From positions 1 through 24,745 of the forward strand of contig FR893140.1 in the NCBI GenBank assembly GCA_000433355.1: a stretch of DNA of 24,745 nucleotides, given 5' to 3'. Positions 13,762-22,467 of this stretch are shown here, in pieces (position 1 is the first letter of the stretch; each line of letters begins with the position of its first letter). Position numbers and translations under genes: made by a program. The notes below the pieces were generated by a model, which was not told where the DNA came from, did not search any database, and worked only from the letters and a program-made list of their open reading frames with translations. Source of the DNA: Alistipes sp. CAG:435 (GTDB taxonomy: Bacteria; Bacteroidota; Bacteroidia; Bacteroidales; UBA932).

Positions 13762-16569
13762 ATGGCTAAGGAAAACAACGGTAAGGTTACGGGATATTTC
13801 CAGAACGGTGAGACGCAAAATAGCACAAAGACAATAAGTTATCTGTGCGGAGACTCAGTGGAAGTTATCGAGAAAAAAGGACGGAACGTCATTCCGGAGG
13901 CAGAGAAGGAACCACTTTGGAAGGCCTATCTGGAGAAGTTCAAGGATCCAATCATCATCATATTGCTTGTGGCGCTGGGACTGTCGCTTGGAGTGTCCGG
14001 ATATGAGATGGCATATTCAGGTAGGGATGCCTCGTGCCTGATCGAGCCACTGGGGGTGCTGGTAGCGATACTTCTGGCGACAGGGATCGGGTTCATATTC
14101 GAGGTCAAGGCGGAGAAAGAGTTCAAGATTCTGAACAAAGCCAAGGACGAAAGACCGGTCAAGGTGCTGCGACTGAAAAACAGGAACGACATACGTCCGC
14201 AGACCTATGAGATTCCGAAAAGTGATGTCTCTGTCGGAGATGTGGTGGTGCTGGAGAACGGGGACGAGGTCCCGGCGGACGGCAATCTGATCAGCGACCG
14301 GAATCTGATCATAGACGAGTCGAACTTCACGGGCGAGCCGTTCACGAAAAAGAGGACCGAACCCGATGGCACAAAGGAAGAAAGCACCTATCCAGAGAAC
14401 TTTCTGCTTCGGGGCACAACCGTGATCGAGGGCAGCGCGACCTATAGAGTCACAGCTGTCGGCACGGAAACCGAGGAAGGGAAAGGTGCGAGAATATTAC
14501 AGGAAGAGCCTGAGGTGGAGACTCCTCTGAACGCCCAGTTGAACCAGCTCGCCAAGTGGATAACATACGCCAGCTACATCATCGCTGCACTTATCGTGAT
14601 CGGACGGATGAGCATATTCTTCCTCACGAATGATGTGGGGACATATTCATTCATCGAGGTTTTCCGCACCGCGCTCAACTCGCTGATGATCGCCGTGACG
14701 CTTATTGTCGTGGCGGTGCCGGAAGGGCTGCCGATGAGCGTGACGATCAGCCTTGCGCTGAGCATGCGCAAGATGCTGAAAGAGAAGAATCTGGTGCGGA
14801 AACTTCACGCCTGCGAGACCCTCGGGGCGACAACCGTCATCTGCACGGACAAGACCGGAACGCTGACAGAGAACAGGATGAGCGTGGTGGAATCCGAGTT
14901 CTGGGGCGTCGATGAAAGTCTTGTCGCCGACAGCATCGCAGTGAACTCCACAGCGGCGCTGAACGTTTCGGAGGGCGGTGAGCCACGCGCTATCGGCAAC
15001 CCGACGGAAGGAGCGCTGCTGCTCTGGCTTCGCGGTAAGGGAATAGACTATTCCGAGCGCCGGAACGCCTACAAAATCCTGAACCAGGAGGCATTCTCCA
15101 CGGAAAGGAAGAGGATGAGCACCAAAGCGATTGACACTGTTTCCGGCCATGAATATCTCTTCGTGAAAGGCGCGCCGGAGCTTCTGCTGGAGACTGCCGA
15201 TGACATTGACGGCGGCCCGTCCAAGGGAAGCGTGCTCGCCACCCTGGCGACATGGCAGTCAAAGGGGATGAGGACATTGGGATTCGCCATAAGGAATATG
15301 TCAGCGGACGACTCCAGACTAATATTCATAGGCATTGTCGGCATCGCAGATCCGATCAGAGACGATGTGCGTCAGGCGATCGACACCTGTTCAGGTCACG
15401 CCGGGGTCAGGGTGATCATGGTGACCGGGGACAACGCCCTTACCGCCAGCGAGATCGCCCGTCAGGCCGGAATCATCGGCGCCAACGAGACCAATCCTCT
15501 GACCATCACCGGCCCCGAGTTCGCAGCCAAGAGTGATGAATATCTCAAAAAGGAAGTCATCCCGACTCTGCGGGTTCTATCCCGGGCGCGTCCCGAGGAC
15601 AAAGTCCGTCTCGTCACCCTGCTTCAGGAGATGGGCGAGGTCGTGGCGGTCACCGGTGACGGAACGAACGACGCTCCTGCTCTGAAAAAGGCCCAGGTGG
15701 GGCTCTCGATGGGTGACGGCACGGCGAGGGCAAAGGAGGCCAGCGATGTGACGATCATCGACAACTCATTCTCCAGCATAGGCAAAGGCATCCTGTGGGG
15801 ACGCTCGTTGTACCTGAATATCAAGCGGTTCATCCTGTTCCAGATGACGATCAACGTCTGCGCCTGCCTGATTGTGCTCCTTGGCGCGTTCATAGGTCTG
15901 GACTCACCGCTGACCGTCACGCAGATGCTGTGGGTGAACCTGATAATGGACACATTCGCGGCGATGGCCCTGTCATCCCTGCCACCTGACCGCCGGGTTA
16001 TGGAAGACAAGCCACGCGACCAGAAGAGCCACATCATCGACCGGTGGATGGGGAAGCGGATAGCCTTTTCGGGAATATTCTTCTTTGTCTATCTGGCTCT
16101 TCTCTGGCAGCTTCTCTGGCATATGGACATCAGCTCGGTTGCCGACCTGCTTCACTGGAATGTTGTCGGAGAGTTCTTCAGCGGAGCGTTCTCGGCCCAC
16201 ACAAAGGCACATCTTTCAGGTTACGAGCTGGGAGTGTTCTTCACGACATTCGTGCTGATCCAGTTCTGGAATCTGTTCAACGCCAGATACTTCAAGACTG
16301 ACGGAAGCGTACTTCAGGGCATTCTTGATTCCTTCTTCAACCGCAAGAGGTTCAAGGCTTCCGCCTGCTACGGATGTCTTTGGGTCGCTGGAATCATCCT
16401 GGCCGGCCAGTTCCTGATCGTCAACTGCTTCGGAGCCTTCTTCGAGGTCTCCCCTCTTCCGCTCTCCGACTGGGGCTGGATTCTCCTCTGCACCTCGCCG
16501 GTACTCATCCTGCCGGACATTTACAGGTTCATTCGTTCTAAAGCAGCATCAGCACCTGCCCGGAAATGA
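13762..16569 (+). CDS. P-IIB (PMCA-type) calcium-transporting P-type ATPase
   Basis: This integral inner-membrane pump of 935 residues exports cations, probably Ca2+, using ATP. In order it has the N-terminal EKEPLWKAYLEKFKDPIIII with M1-M2, an actuator domain (about 130-250) with TGEP (190-193) where TGES is usual, M3-M4 with VVAVPEGLP (about 316-324), the phosphorylation site ICTDKTGTLT (D363), nucleotide site KGAPE, hinge TGDGTNDAPALKKAQ, and six C-terminal membrane segments. M6 WVNLIMDTFAAMALSSL carries the Asn and Asp typical of the single-Ca2+-site P-IIB class. No calmodulin-type tail is present, as expected in bacteria. The 3' end overlaps the convergent transporter gene by 32 bp. The ion is inferred from the M4/M6 motifs. 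Confidence 0.92.
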   Translation: MAKENNGKVTGYFQNGETQNSTKTISYLCGDSVEVIEKKGRNVIPEAEKEPLWKAYLEKFKDPIIIILLVALGLSLGVSGYEMAYSGRDASCLIEPLGVLVAILLATGIGFIFEVKAEKEFKILNKAKDERPVKVLRLKNRNDIRPQTYEIPKSDVSVGDVVVLENGDEVPADGNLISDRNLIIDESNFTGEPFTKKRTEPDGTKEESTYPENFLLRGTTVIEGSATYRVTAVGTETEEGKGARILQEEPEVETPLNAQLNQLAKWITYASYIIAALIVIGRMSIFFLTNDVGTYSFIEVFRTALNSLMIAVTLIVVAVPEGLPMSVTISLALSMRKMLKEKNLVRKLHACETLGATTVICTDKTGTLTENRMSVVESEFWGVDESLVADSIAVNSTAALNVSEGGEPRAIGNPTEGALLLWLRGKGIDYSERRNAYKILNQEAFSTERKRMSTKAIDTVSGHEYLFVKGAPELLLETADDIDGGPSKGSVLATLATWQSKGMRTLGFAIRNMSADDSRLIFIGIVGIADPIRDDVRQAIDTCSGHAGVRVIMVTGDNALTASEIARQAGIIGANETNPLTITGPEFAAKSDEYLKKEVIPTLRVLSRARPEDKVRLVTLLQEMGEVVAVTGDGTNDAPALKKAQVGLSMGDGTARAKEASDVTIIDNSFSSIGKGILWGRSLYLNIKRFILFQMTINVCACLIVLLGAFIGLDSPLTVTQMLWVNLIMDTFAAMALSSLPPDRRVMEDKPRDQKSHIIDRWMGKRIAFSGIFFFVYLALLWQLLWHMDISSVADLLHWNVVGEFFSGAFSAHTKAHLSGYELGVFFTTFVLIQFWNLFNARYFKTDGSVLQGILDSFFNRKRFKASACYGCLWVAGIILAGQFLIVNCFGAFFEVSPLPLSDWGWILLCTSPVLILPDIYRFIRSKAASAPARK

Positions 16570-18211
16570 CACGCAGAAACATCTCCATCGGATAGACAGT
16601 GGCGTAAGCGACAGACGGTTCGTCATCGTCAACCGTGGTAAGCGCATAGTTGAGAGCGATAGGATTGGCCATAGAGGCACACAGCATCCCGACATTCTCC
16701 GAATAGTCCGTCTTGCAGAATTTAGCGGCGACAAAGCCGACAAGCAGCACCGGCACAATGGCCAAGAGCACACTGATCCCGATCCACAGCAAGCCTTCCG
16801 GCCTCAAGACAGTCTCGAAAAAGTCAGGTCCTGCGCTGAGTCCCAATCCAGCCAGATAGATCGTCAAACCGAACTGCCTGAGCATCAGATTCGCGCTGTG
16901 TGTCGTATAGGTGGTCAAGTGGATTCTCGGACCGAACGCCCCCATCAGGATGCCGATAAGGATCGGGCCGCCGGCGATCCCGAGACGGATCGGGACACTC
17001 ATTCCCGGAATGGAAATCGGAAGGCTGCCCAGAATCAATCCGAGCATAAGTCCGATGAAAATGAACAGCAGATTCGGATTACGGAGCTCTTTCTCCTGAT
17101 TACCAAGCACCTCCGCCACACGGTCAATCGCTTTCTGCTCTCCTACGATCGTCAGTTTGTCTCCGATCTGAAGTCTGAGGTCACGGGACGGCAGCAGGTC
17201 GATGCCCGCGCGGTTAACCCTTGTGATGTTGATTCTGTAAACGTTACGCAGATGCAGATCCCCAAGTTTCGCCCCGTTGACGCTCGTCTTGGTCACGAAA
17301 ATATGACGGGAAACAAGCATTCCGTCCAGATGGTTCCAGTCGATGTCCTTCTTGTTCCAATCCTTCACGACCTTCTCTCCGAAGAGCTGCTCGGCAGACC
17401 CGGCGTCCTTCTCACGAGTCAACACAAGCACATGCTCCCCTTCCTCAAGCACGGTGTCCCCGTCCGGGATTATCACCTGACCGCGGCCTTCACCGCCATA
17501 TTTCCAAACCCTTGACACTACAATTCTGATGTGCGCGTCCTTCATGATGTCCCGGATCGTCTTGCCGAATACAGCCGGATTGCTCACACTGAACTCGTTG
17601 ATGAATGTCTGGTTGTTGTGCGTGTCCTTTGGGCCGCGGTTCTTACGGAATATGACCGAAAGGACCACCACGCAAAGAATCACGCCGATCACGCCGAAAG
17701 GATAACCCACAGCGCAGGCGGTGGCCATCTGGTTGGAGACATCCACAGCCCCGGGATCGGTCTGGAGCAGAGTCTGTTGCGCGGCTCCAAGCATCGGAGT
17801 GTTGGTCGCCGCACCGGTGAGAAGTCCGGTCGCCACCGGCAGCGATATTCCGCATAACTTACTTATTCCCAACGTCATTAAAGTGCCTACCAGAAGCACC
17901 GCGAACGCCAGGATATTCAGTTTGATGCCTCCTTTCTTCAGCGAAGGGAAGAAACTCGGGCCGACCTGCAGGCCAAGGGTGAACACAAAGAGCACAAGGC
18001 CGAAGTTCTGCGCCAACGCCAGCATACGGGGATCAACGCTGAGCCCGAAGTGCCCGACAACAATCCCGGCGAAAAAAACGAACGTCACGCCAAGGCTCAC
18101 CCCCTTTATCTTGATCTTGTTGCAAAGAAGGCCGGCGACGCAAATCAGCGACAGGACGAGAATCGCCTGAATATAAGACGGTTCCGTGAATATCTCGATG
18201 AACCAGTTCAT
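16538..18211 (-). CDS. AspT/YidE-type transporter with two TrkA-C domains
   Basis: The 557-residue inner-membrane protein belongs to the aspartate:alanine exchanger (AAE) family as represented by E. coli YidE/YbjL. Two homologous membrane halves are seen: residues 15-190, with LVLFVFTLGLQVGPSFF and GLLTGAATNTPMLGAA, and 385-557, with FGLTIYLAGLGLSAGPDFF and MANPIALNYAL. The repeated GLxxGPxFF and T/NP motifs are the family's duplication. Between them lie two TrkA-C/RCK-C-like regulatory domains (about 205-375; VIIPDGDTVLEEGEHVLVL and LRLQIGDKLTIVGE), expected to sense a ligand. The substrate is unknown; AspT itself exchanges aspartate for alanine. ATG at 18211 has a -7 element 23 bases upstream. 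It is convergent with the ATPase gene and divergent from the GH25 gene. Confidence 0.9.
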   Translation of the reverse strand: MNWFIEIFTEPSYIQAILVLSLICVAGLLCNKIKIKGVSLGVTFVFFAGIVVGHFGLSVDPRMLALAQNFGLVLFVFTLGLQVGPSFFPSLKKGGIKLNILAFAVLLVGTLMTLGISKLCGISLPVATGLLTGAATNTPMLGAAQQTLLQTDPGAVDVSNQMATACAVGYPFGVIGVILCVVVLSVIFRKNRGPKDTHNNQTFINEFSVSNPAVFGKTIRDIMKDAHIRIVVSRVWKYGGEGRGQVIIPDGDTVLEEGEHVLVLTREKDAGSAEQLFGEKVVKDWNKKDIDWNHLDGMLVSRHIFVTKTSVNGAKLGDLHLRNVYRINITRVNRAGIDLLPSRDLRLQIGDKLTIVGEQKAIDRVAEVLGNQEKELRNPNLLFIFIGLMLGLILGSLPISIPGMSVPIRLGIAGGPILIGILMGAFGPRIHLTTYTTHSANLMLRQFGLTIYLAGLGLSAGPDFFETVLRPEGLLWIGISVLLAIVPVLLVGFVAAKFCKTDYSENVGMLCASMANPIALNYALTTVDDDEPSVAYATVYPMEMFLRVISGQVLMLL

Positions 18212-18233
18212 AGTCCTTTAAATATACTGCGTA

Positions 18234-18264
18234 CAAAGATAGTCAGAAATATTCATTAATTTTG
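18234..18264. promoter_or_regulatory. Divergent -7 elements between transporter and GH25 genes
   Basis: On the minus strand TATCTTTG (18234-18241) and on the plus strand TAATTTTG (18257-18264) both match TAnnTTTG exactly and point away from each other, 15 bases apart. They are correctly placed for the transporter (ATG 18211) and the lysozyme (ATG 18304). Neither has an evident TTTG at -33, so strength may depend on an activator. Confidence 0.5.
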
Positions 18265-18303
18265 TGAGGCGGTGGCCACGGTCGCCGCGGTTTCAAGGAT
18301 TTT

Positions 18304-19176
18304 ATGAATATGCCAGAGGCGAAAAACAAGAATATTCAGGGTTCAGCCGCCAGGAAAAAGGCCGGCGCACAGAAAGCCAGGACATCACCGGCAAAACGTC
18401 CCCGGAGGAAAAAGAGGAAGCCCAAGAAAGTGAATATAGGAGTCTGGACGGCTGTCGGCATCGCCGCGTCAGTCATTCTGGCTCTGGCGGTTATGTTCAT
18501 CAGCCAGGGTGGCGGAGGCGGACACGAGACAGGGGCCAAGGTTCCGCCAGGAGACTGGCGCTACGGAATCGACATCTCCCACCACAACGCTGGCGACATC
18601 GTTTGGGATTCCCTTTACGTGCTGACGGACAAACGTGGAAAAACAATCCGTGATCACCATCTGGCTAAAGACATCAGGCCTGTCAGTTTCGTGTTCATAA
18701 AGGCTACGGAAGGGGTGTCGATGGTGGACAAGGATTTCAAAAGGAACTGGCAGGACGCCGGCAGGTCTGGCCTTAGAAGAGGCGCGTACCACTTCTTCAG
18801 GAGTTCAAAGGACGGCGAGGCTCAGGCAAGGCTATTCATCAAGACGGTTGGCGACCTGAGATTCAAGGACTTGCCTCCGGTTCTGGACATCGAGACCATA
18901 CATCGGGGCGGTTCGAGAAAGAAGCTGAACGAAGAGGCGCTCAAGTGGCTCAGAATCATCGAGGAACATTACGGCAAGAAGCCGATAGTCTATGCCGGGG
19001 CGTCATTCGCGAAGGACTATCTCAGCAAGGATATCACGGAGAACTATCCGGTCTGGATAGCGCACTACGAAAAAGACCAGCCCGCTTTCGAGGGCTGGAC
19101 TTGGTGGCAGTTCACAGACAAGGCTGTTGTGAAAGGAGTCCCGGGACTCGTTGACCTCAGTGTTATGAGAAAATAA
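18304..19176 (+). CDS. Membrane-anchored GH25 lysozyme (N-acetylmuramidase)
   Basis: The protein cleaves peptidoglycan between N-acetylmuramic acid and N-acetylglucosamine. Residues 1-43 are strongly basic (KRPRRKKRKPKK), then one hydrophobic helix at 45-67 (WTAVGIAASVILALAVMFI) and a glycine linker, so the N-terminus should stay in the cytoplasm with the enzyme tethered in the periplasm. The GH25 domain (85-288) has YGIDISHHN (D90), FVFIKATEG, RGAYHFFR, PPVLDIE (D195, E197), PVWIAHY, WTWWQFTD and VDLSV. The catalytic D-x-E of the family is intact. The start ATG at 18304 lies 40 bases after a -7 element; an in-frame ATG two codons on is an alternative. It converges with the propeller-like gene, leaving two bases between stops. 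It may act in wall remodelling rather than defence (inference). Confidence 0.9.
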   Translation: MNMPEAKNKNIQGSAARKKAGAQKARTSPAKRPRRKKRKPKKVNIGVWTAVGIAASVILALAVMFISQGGGGGHETGAKVPPGDWRYGIDISHHNAGDIVWDSLYVLTDKRGKTIRDHHLAKDIRPVSFVFIKATEGVSMVDKDFKRNWQDAGRSGLRRGAYHFFRSSKDGEAQARLFIKTVGDLRFKDLPPVLDIETIHRGGSRKKLNEEALKWLRIIEEHYGKKPIVYAGASFAKDYLSKDITENYPVWIAHYEKDQPAFEGWTWWQFTDKAVVKGVPGLVDLSVMRK

Positions 19177-19178
19177 CC

Positions 19179-20282
19179 TTATAACCTGTCAAAAGGCTTG
19201 GCGGAGTCGCCGGTCAAGCGGTAAAGATGGGTTCTGGAGTACTGCTTTCCGGCAGCGTTCTTGCCAGGCTCGGCGAAATAGAACAACCCGTTCCCGACCG
19301 GACATATTCCTGTCGCCCCGTACTTGAAGTAAAAGCCTGGAACCGGATTCTCCGACGATCCGATCACCGGATGCTTTGTCCTGTCGTAAAGAACCCCGGC
19401 CAATTGCCTTTTGACCGGCTTCTCAGCGACATCGAACACAAACATGTCATAATTCGGGAATATCTCCTTACGGCCCTTGTACACAGCCATGAACATCTTC
19501 CCCGTCTCCGCATCGTAGGCCAGATTCTGCACGCCCCAGTTCGTGTTGCCCGTGTAGGCGAAATACTTGCTCAATGGTTTTGCCGGTCCTTCACCGTAGA
19601 AGTCTCCGAACTTGACTTTGCCGGCATATTCATTAAGCTTCCTGATGTCGTAGCGAAGCAACACCTGATGGTTGTTGTCGTTGCGGGCCTTGTCGCCGTA
19701 GATGCCGTAAGCCACATAGAGGTAATTCTTTCCACCTTTCTTGCCGAGCTTAGGGGCGATCGTCACGCCGTCGATTCCGGAACAGCCATAGTAATGCTCG
19801 TAGCCCTTGTCAGCGAAGCCGGTCATGTGGTAATCCCTGGTGGCGTCCTTGACACAGACAATCCGGAAAGCGTCATTGTTCTCGGAATCCATGCCGACCT
19901 CCGTGACCTTGTCAACGTCAATGATCGCGATGTAGAACATCGACCTGCCTTTGGCGAAAGAGGAAAGTCCGGCTCCGATGACATCGTCCTTACATTCGAG
20001 AGAGGCGTAAACCTTTCTGTCCGAAGGATTGAACGTCATCGCTCCAAGATGTCCCTGGATCCTGTCTATTGAACCAACAACCTTTCCTTCCATGTCCGTC
20101 TTGATGAAGCTGGTCGTGAAAGAGAAGTACATGTTGCCGGCGGAGCTGTCGTAGGCGATTCCCTGGACATGGTTCTTCGCGCCTTCAACGTAAATTTCCG
20201 TCGGCAGCTGTTGCACTGTCTGCGAATACGCAGCCATGGTTCCGGCCACAATCATCAATGCGATCAATGCTATTCTTTTCAT
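19179..20282 (-). CDS. Secreted propeller-like protein of unknown function
   Basis: From the ATG at 20282 the protein has 367 residues and a Sec signal peptide (MKRIALIALMIVAGTMAAYS, then Q). A GTG 33 bases upstream overlaps the lpxB stop and would bury the signal, so it is rejected as start. The mature part has repeating strands of beta-propeller style, such as HVQGIAYDSSAGNMYFSF, KVYASLECKDD, NYLYVAYGIYGD, WGVQNLAYDAETGKMFMAVY and GLFYFAEPGKN. It should be periplasmic or outer-membrane associated. I do not recognise a catalytic motif or a named family. Its position as last gene of the surE-lpxB operon, 29 bases after lpxB, hints at an envelope role but gives no function. Confidence 0.75.
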   Translation of the reverse strand: MKRIALIALMIVAGTMAAYSQTVQQLPTEIYVEGAKNHVQGIAYDSSAGNMYFSFTTSFIKTDMEGKVVGSIDRIQGHLGAMTFNPSDRKVYASLECKDDVIGAGLSSFAKGRSMFYIAIIDVDKVTEVGMDSENNDAFRIVCVKDATRDYHMTGFADKGYEHYYGCSGIDGVTIAPKLGKKGGKNYLYVAYGIYGDKARNDNNHQVLLRYDIRKLNEYAGKVKFGDFYGEGPAKPLSKYFAYTGNTNWGVQNLAYDAETGKMFMAVYKGRKEIFPNYDMFVFDVAEKPVKRQLAGVLYDRTKHPVIGSSENPVPGFYFKYGATGICPVGNGLFYFAEPGKNAAGKQYSRTHLYRLTGDSAKPFDRL

Positions 20283-20311
20283 ATTCAATGTATTAATATC
20301 CTGTTCTTTGG

Positions 20312-21472
20312 TCACTTTCTTAATTCTTCAATCATCGCTCTTGCCACAGCAGCCGAAGCGCCCTCTCCACCGAGAGCGTCACGGATCTCCTGATAGCCGG
20401 ACAGCATCGTGGAACGATACTCCTCATCCTCGATCATCCTCCGGACCTCGTTCAGCACGTTCTCCGGCGTGAAATAGTACTGGAGAAGCTCTCGGAAACA
20501 AATCCGGTCAAGAATCAGATTGCCGAGACTGATATATTGGATCTTTATTATCGACTTGGCTATCTGGAAGTTAAGATCCGAACCCTTATAGGCGACCACC
20601 TGCGGAGTCCCGATCAGCGCGCATTCCAGCGAAGCCGTGCCGGAATTGACCACCGCGGCCTTGGCGTGACGCATCACGGCATAACTCTGGCCGAAGACCA
20701 CGCTGACATATTCACGCCCCCTTATGTACTTGGTGTAGTCGCTCTCCGAGCGGGCCGGAGCAGCCGCCACGACGAAGCGGTATTCTGAATATTCAGGGAT
20801 GGAATGCAGCCTGTCGGCAAATTCCATAAAGGTCGGCATCATCGAGCTGATCTCGCCGTTTCTGGATCCGGCCAGGAGGGCGATCATCGGCCTGTCAGGC
20901 AGCCCCGTCTTCGCCAGGAACTCCTCACGGGTCTCCTTGAAGGCCTCAGAATTGTCGATCGCATCGATCAGCGGATTACCTTTATATATAAAGTCAACGC
21001 CTTTCTCAGTGAAGTACGGGATCTCGAACGGGAACACGATGAACAGCTTGTCCACGAACGCCTTGAGCTTCTTCACACGACTCTCCCTTGAGGCCCAGAC
21101 CTTAGGGGCGATGTAGTAGAAGACCTTGAATCCGGCCTTGTGGGCGAACTCGGCGACACGGAAGTTGAATCCGGGATAGTCAATGAGAATCACCACGTCC
21201 GGCTTCCAGCGGAGGATGTCCGTGGTGCAGTCCGTGAACCTTTTGGCGAAGGCTCTGACGTGGAGCAGAATCTGGGTGAAGCCGATGACGGCCCCATCCT
21301 TGTAGTCCTTCACGAGGCCGGTTCCCTGCTGATGCTCCTTATAGACGGCATCCATAAGCCCTCCGCCCCAGAAGCGGATGTCAGCCTCGGGGTCCTCAGC
21401 GTAAAGCCCCCGCATAAGATTGGATCCGTGCAGATCCCCGGACGCCTCTCCGGCTATGATATAGTAGCGCAT
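20312..21472 (-). CDS. lpxB: Lipid-A-disaccharide synthase
   Basis: This peripheral inner-membrane GT19 glycosyltransferase condenses UDP-2,3-diacylglucosamine with lipid X to form the lipid A disaccharide. The 386-residue protein shows the family start IIAGEASGDLHGSNLM, FWGGGLMDA, a DVVILIDYPGFNFRVAEFAH segment, VFYYIAPKVWASRESRVKKL followed by FPFEIPYF, LLAGSRNGEISSMMP, and VNSGTASLECALIGTPQVV near the nucleotide site. The length matches typical LpxB (~380). It confirms a Gram-negative with lipid A. The gene follows surE by 5 bases, a pairing familiar in Bacteroidales, and precedes the propeller-like gene. Confidence 0.95.
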   Translation of the reverse strand: MRYYIIAGEASGDLHGSNLMRGLYAEDPEADIRFWGGGLMDAVYKEHQQGTGLVKDYKDGAVIGFTQILLHVRAFAKRFTDCTTDILRWKPDVVILIDYPGFNFRVAEFAHKAGFKVFYYIAPKVWASRESRVKKLKAFVDKLFIVFPFEIPYFTEKGVDFIYKGNPLIDAIDNSEAFKETREEFLAKTGLPDRPMIALLAGSRNGEISSMMPTFMEFADRLHSIPEYSEYRFVVAAAPARSESDYTKYIRGREYVSVVFGQSYAVMRHAKAAVVNSGTASLECALIGTPQVVAYKGSDLNFQIAKSIIKIQYISLGNLILDRICFRELLQYYFTPENVLNEVRRMIEDEEYRSTMLSGYQEIRDALGGEGASAAVARAMIEELRK

Positions 21473-21477
21473 ATTCT

Positions 21478-22335
21478 TTAAAAATCTTCATTGAACCCAA
21501 GTCCGTTCAACCTGGCGATCTCCTCGTGGTCCGAACTGTTGATGTTGTGGGCGACAATGGAGATGTACCCGTCGGCGAGGATGTGATGATCGGCCAGAAT
21601 GTCATCCACCGGCGAATCGTCCTTAAATTCCCCGACCATCATGTAAAGGGTCTCCCCCTCCTCGGCCTTCGGGAATGACGTGTGCCCCAGATCCTCCGGA
21701 CGGACTCCTCTTTTGGCGAAAAGCTCAGCGTCCCAAGGCTTGAACTCCTTCTCCCAATGCCCCAGCCCCTGATGTCCCACACGGATGCCTTTGACAGCCG
21801 ATGCCGGAATATTCGGAAAATTGACATTATAATATATTCCTGACTTCGGGTTATGACACGCCCAAAGTTTTCTGAATATGCCGGGGAAATATTCATTGAC
21901 AACGGAGAAGTCCGCGTCCAGGCTCATAGTGTCGAGCGAGACTCCGATGCCTAATATTCCGTTCAGGGCGGCCTCCTCCGCCGCGCCGAGGGTTCCGGAA
22001 TAGTTCGCCGCGGTGGCAGCGTTGGAGCCGTGGTTGATTCCGCAGACCACGACATCCGGCTTCTGAGGCCAGAAGATCTCGTCCAGGCCATACTTCACGC
22101 AACTTGCCGGAGTGGCATCGAGGTAGGACCAACGCACTCCATCCTCCGTCGGGAGTTCCTTGTAGGCGATCGCCCTGCCACCCATCGAGACCGCCATTGA
22201 CATCCCGGACTGGTGGAATTTCGGCGCGACTGCCGTGATTCTGCCAAATTGACGCATCATGTCAGCCAGCGAATGTATGCCACCAGCCTGATAACCATCG
22301 TCGTTTGTCAGCAGTATATTCAGTTCATCAGACAT
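21478..22335 (-). CDS. surE: 5'/3'-nucleotidase SurE
   Basis: This is a metal-dependent phosphatase acting on nucleoside 5'- and 3'-monophosphates, important for survival in stationary phase. The 285-residue protein starts with the metal-binding loop ILLTNDDGYQAGGI (D12, D13). It then has the Ser ligand region FHQSGMSMAVS and the conserved VCGINHGSNAATAANYSGTL with the Asn ligand, followed by GAAEEAALNGI. The length is in the usual 250-290 range for Bacteroidota. ATG at 22335 is preceded by a -7 element ending about 21 bases away. It leads the surE-lpxB operon and is divergent from gap. Confidence 0.95.
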   Translation of the reverse strand: MSDELNILLTNDDGYQAGGIHSLADMMRQFGRITAVAPKFHQSGMSMAVSMGGRAIAYKELPTEDGVRWSYLDATPASCVKYGLDEIFWPQKPDVVVCGINHGSNAATAANYSGTLGAAEEAALNGILGIGVSLDTMSLDADFSVVNEYFPGIFRKLWACHNPKSGIYYNVNFPNIPASAVKGIRVGHQGLGHWEKEFKPWDAELFAKRGVRPEDLGHTSFPKAEEGETLYMMVGEFKDDSPVDDILADHHILADGYISIVAHNINSSDHEEIARLNGLGFNEDF

Positions 22336-22355
22336 TCTATTAATATTTTAGCCCA

Positions 22356-22392
22356 CAAATATATTAATTTCCGCAATTTTTTAATAATTTTG
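22356..22392. promoter_or_regulatory. Divergent -7 elements between surE and gap
   Basis: On the minus strand TATATTTG (22356-22363) fits TAnnTTTG and serves surE. On the plus strand TAATTTTG (22385-22392) fits the same pattern and would start gap transcripts near 22399, leaving a leader of about 70 bases. The region is very A/T-rich. No exact TTTG at -33 was found for either. Confidence 0.5.
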
Positions 22393-22467
22393 CATCGCTT
22401 TTGCAGTGAAAGGCTGCGGTTAGTTTAGTAAAGAAAAGTATTAACAACTTATTTAATATCTAATAAA

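Noticed and set aside
16898..17515. 205-codon plus-strand frame opposite the transporter gene
   Set aside because: The translation is polar and without domains, while the opposite strand is a complete YidE-like protein.
19227..20072. 281-codon plus-strand frame opposite the propeller-like gene
   Set aside because: Antisense shadow; the opposite strand has a signal peptide, propeller-like repeats and operon context.
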